Below, piece after piece: positions 5,994-8,055 of a stretch of 8,055 nucleotides of DNA. The position numbers were made by a program, and so were the translations under genes. The DNA comes from G963674505 sp964575975 (GTDB taxonomy: Bacteria; Desulfobacterota; Desulfobacteria; Desulfobacterales; SKZT01). Within the stretch, counting starts at the first letter, position 1; each line of letters begins with the position of its first letter. Location: assembly GCA_964575975.1 (NCBI GenBank), contig CAZNTU010000250.1, positions 1 through 8,055 of the forward strand, given 5' to 3'. The notes under the pieces were generated by a model. That model worked only from the letters and a program-made list of their open reading frames with translations. It was not told where the DNA came from and ran no database searches.

Positions 5994-6791
5994 TTAGGCC
6001 TCCTTCCATTTTTTCGTCAGGTCTCTGTCGATATCTCCGCCTTCCTCGAGGGCTTCCCAAAGTTGCCCGGGGTTTTCGAATCCGCGCACCTTATAATCTT
6101 TCAAACGGATCCTGCCCAATCCAGCGGATCTTTTTCCTCCGACGTGGATTCCGTTCTGGAGAAGTCGCAGGACGATTTTGATCAGCTTCTTGTCGATGTC
6201 GTCCAAATTTTCGGCGACCATGCCGAACTTGAATTCGGAGGCGTTCTCGACGATCTCGACGACCTCGTAGTCGAACTTGGCGCCTTCCACTGCGGCTCCG
6301 TTGTCCCGGTGGATGGCGACGCTGTCGCGCACCTGCGTTTTGACGAGGTTCGGTTCTTTCGGCAGGGCGTCTTCCACCGTCAGGCGGGAGGCGAACATGG
6401 TCGAGCCGAATAGCCGGCATACGGGGCAGAGCTTTTCGGCGAGGAATTCTTCGTTTTTATTCTTCTTGTATTCGTCGCTTGCGTTCCGGTCGTCCTCGAT
6501 TTTCCGGATCATTTCCCTGTACTCGCTGTCGCAGCTTTTCTTTTCGAACAGTACGCATGATGCAAGGCCGTTGTAAGGACCGACAGCCGCCATGGTCCTT
6601 TCCAGTTCGGAGCGGATCGCGCCCCTAAGGGAGCTTCCGGGAATGTAGGGCGCTCCGTTGCGCCTGGCGACCGGCGCGTCGGTTTCCTCCGAGGCGACGC
6701 CCGTGGAAATCCTCAGGGGGGTTTCCATGTTCAGAGTGCAGGTGAATGTGTATCTGTTATGCAATTCGCGATGAGATGCGGGTTTGGTCAT
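5994..6791 (-). CDS. csm3: Csm3-like Cas7 RAMP backbone subunit (first of three)
   Basis: This 265-residue protein has all the landmarks of a Csm3-type Cas7. These subunits form the crRNA-binding backbone and cut target RNA at 6-nt intervals. It contains ETDAPVARRNGAPYIPGSSL at residues 36-55, and D38 in its DAP aligns with the catalytic Asp of Csm3 (D33 in well-studied proteins). LCPVCRLFGS at 121-130, with C79 and C87, suggests a zinc site. RDSVAIHRDNGAAVEGAKF lies at 155-173, and the glycine-rich loop GGKRSAGLGRIRL at 218-230. Its length is normal for the family. The ATG at 6791 is preceded by AGGAGG with nine intervening bases, within the last codons of csx10. Target-RNA cleavage is inferred from the conserved Asp. 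The Cas7/Csm3 family assignment is very secure. Confidence 0.94.
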   Translation of the reverse strand: MTKPASHRELHNRYTFTCTLNMETPLRISTGVASEETDAPVARRNGAPYIPGSSLRGAIRSELERTMAAVGPYNGLASCVLFEKKSCDSEYREMIRKIEDDRNASDEYKKNKNEEFLAEKLCPVCRLFGSTMFASRLTVEDALPKEPNLVKTQVRDSVAIHRDNGAAVEGAKFDYEVVEIVENASEFKFGMVAENLDDIDKKLIKIVLRLLQNGIHVGGKRSAGLGRIRLKDYKVRGFENPGQLWEALEEGGDIDRDLTKKWKEA

Positions 6792-6795
6792 GGCG

Positions 6796-8055
6796 TTATT
6801 CCTCCTTCTTTATTCGCATATCTTCGGGGATCGATTTTTCGAAATTGTATTGATCTTCGACAAAGTTCCAGAACTGGCGAAGGGCCTTGAGCCGATCCGT
6901 ATGCTCGAACTTTGTTTTTCCCAGGTATTTTTCGTTCTTGATCCAATCGATCAGGATTTCTCCCAAATTTCCTTGTTCGTCTTTGGCGTTTGTCAGCCAA
7001 GACGCCGTTTTCCCTTCTTCCCGCTTTTTCCCGAGTTTCTCCAGTTGGCCCGATATGAATTTTATGGCGCTTTCCTTGGCCTGTTCCAGAGAGGCTTGAT
7101 TTCGGAAACGATCCCCGACCGCTGAAATTTGGGAGGCTGACATTTTTTTCCAATCGAACCCGAAGAAATAGAAACGTTTGGCGTTTTCTATTATCACTTG
7201 TTCCGGTTTCTCCGCCTTGAATTCGCAATGGAAAGGATGCCAAAGAACCGCTTTGCCGAATCCTTCCCCGTTGATTTCCCCGATGCGCCCCATTCCGTTT
7301 CCCGCCGGAATTTTGGGGACGACTCCGTTTTTTGGTTCGAACATAAAAACGCTTCCCGCAGTCACCGCCAGGCGGGGAATTCGGGGAAGAAGCAACGGAG
7401 GGCCGTCGAATCCGAACACCATGCGGGCGGAGGCGAACGCCTTGACCGGTTTGGGGTTCCAGTCGCCGGGATCGATGTCGAGCGGGGCCAAATCGAAGAC
7501 GTCCGGGGCGGTCTTGTCCCTGAGATACTTGTCCTGGAACACGGCGTCGCTCAGAAGCGTGACCGCCAACATGCCTTTTCGGGCGTGCGCCTTGAACATT
7601 AAAAAGCGCGTCGCCGCGTCTGTCGAAGGAGGGCGGGGGATTTGCCTTTCGGCTTTTTCGATTTGCATCCATCCCTGCCCCCGCGAGCGTCCCTTTCCGA
7701 TTCCCGCCGTGAACGGCTCGGACAGCAGCGACTCCAGAACGTCGAGCAGGTCTTCGGGAACATGGATTTCGCTTTTGAACACCATGCCCTCTTCTATGCA
7801 TCTTTGGCTGTAGAGCTTCCCTTCGGAGGCCACTCCTCGCTCGGGGTCGATGGCGGTCCTGGCGATCAGTCGCTTTTCGACTCTTCTTTCCATCTTGCAG
7901 ATCGGGTTCCAGAAACCCTCCATGTAATCGATGGCTCTACCGCAGACGGGGCAGGTCTTTTCGCCTTCCCCAGCCAGCAGCAAATCCAGAACCCCGTGGT
8001 TGCCGTCGGCTTCGAAACCCGTGTCGTACTTGCAGGATCGCGCGGAAAGCGGGAT
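6796..8055 (-). CDS. csx10: Csx10, Cas5-like RAMP subunit of a type III-D CRISPR complex (5' end outside window)
   Basis: Csx10 is the Cas5-like (group 5 RAMP) subunit of type III-D effector complexes and is expected to cap the 5' handle of the crRNA. The reading frame is open to the right edge, so the N-terminus is missing and 419 residues are visible. Near the visible start lies a Cys/His set: SCKYD (C8), NHG (H20), CPVCG (C35 and C38) and C53. This resembles the metal-binding segment seen in Csx10 proteins. Next come RTAIDPERG.ASEG.LYS (visible 66-83) and the RAMP glycine-rich loop GIGKGRSRGQGW (118-129). A second glycine-rich segment, EINGEGFGKAV, lies near 260-270. The last roughly 115 residues look helical and charged and carry no RAMP motif. 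The gene ends four bases before the next start, whose AGGAGG lies in its last codons. Cas10 should be encoded further upstream. The family call is firm; the fold of the C-terminal tail is unknown. Confidence 0.92.
   Translation of the reverse strand: MPLSARSCKYDTGFEADGNHGVLDLLLAGEGEKTCPVCGRAIDYMEGFWNPICKMERRVEKRLIARTAIDPERGVASEGKLYSQRCIEEGMVFKSEIHVPEDLLDVLESLLSEPFTAGIGKGRSRGQGWMQIEKAERQIPRPPSTDAATRFLMFKAHARKGMLAVTLLSDAVFQDKYLRDKTAPDVFDLAPLDIDPGDWNPKPVKAFASARMVFGFDGPPLLLPRIPRLAVTAGSVFMFEPKNGVVPKIPAGNGMGRIGEINGEGFGKAVLWHPFHCEFKAEKPEQVIIENAKRFYFFGFDWKKMSASQISAVGDRFRNQASLEQAKESAIKFISGQLEKLGKKREEGKTASWLTNAKDEQGNLGEILIDWIKNEKYLGKTKFEHTDRLKALRQFWNFVEDQYNFEKSIPEDMRIKKEE

Noticed and set aside
5432..6181. 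A 249-residue open frame on the plus strand
   Set aside because: It lies antisense to the end of one Cas7 gene and the start of the next, has no family motif, and both opposite-strand genes are well supported.
6788..7801. A 337-residue minus-strand frame overlapping csx10
   Set aside because: It is an Arg/Gly/Pro-rich shadow of the csx10 frame; only the csx10 frame contains recognisable motifs (CPVCG, GKGRSRGQGW).

Overview
The window holds the 3' part of a type III-D-like CRISPR-Cas effector operon, followed by a small set of signalling and conflict genes. Every supported gene lies on the minus strand, so the genes read from the right edge (8055) to the left edge (1). No taxon can be named with confidence. 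The DNA is fairly GC-rich by eye, most starts carry strong AGGAGG-type ribosome binding sites, and the genes are tightly packed. This fits a free-living bacterium. EAD/TIR/FGE and kinase/FHA genes of this sort are commonest in lineages with complex signalling, such as deltaproteobacterial groups, planctomycetes and cyanobacteria, but that is inference.

Region 8055-3260 is a compact operon of five RAMP-type or accessory genes. In order they are csx10 (5' end cut by the window edge), a Csm3-like Cas7, a second and larger Csm3-like Cas7, csx19, and a divergent Cas7 of the TIGR03986 kind. Starts and stops overlap or lie within a few bases of each other, so the subunits are probably translated together to form one crRNA-guided complex. 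Cas10, Cas6, an adaptation module and a CRISPR array are not visible. Cas10 would be expected beyond position 8055.

Region 3259-2992 is a gap with a strong imperfect inverted repeat (3178-3228), a weak promoter candidate and a doubtful 50-codon ORF. The repeat sits just after the last cas gene and may end or protect the cas transcript.

Region 2991-1264 encodes one 575-residue protein. It has an N-terminal helical, effector-associated-like domain, a TIR domain, and a C-terminal FGE-sulfatase (C-type-lectin-fold) domain that lacks the first copper-binding cysteine of true formylglycine-generating enzymes. The gene is clearly more AT-rich than its surroundings, which suggests separate acquisition.

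Region 1175-1 encodes a protein with an N-terminal beta-rich region, a long Pro-rich linker and a C-terminal FHA domain. A Ser/Thr protein kinase follows immediately (stop TAA abuts start GTG) and runs off the left edge.

One reading is a defence island: a type III-D complex that recognises foreign RNA, a TIR effector that could deplete NAD+, and a kinase/FHA phospho-signalling pair. Whether the three blocks cooperate cannot be decided from sequence alone. The closest thing to a new system here is the combination of type III-D, EAD-TIR-FGE and FHA-kinase genes in one co-oriented stretch.
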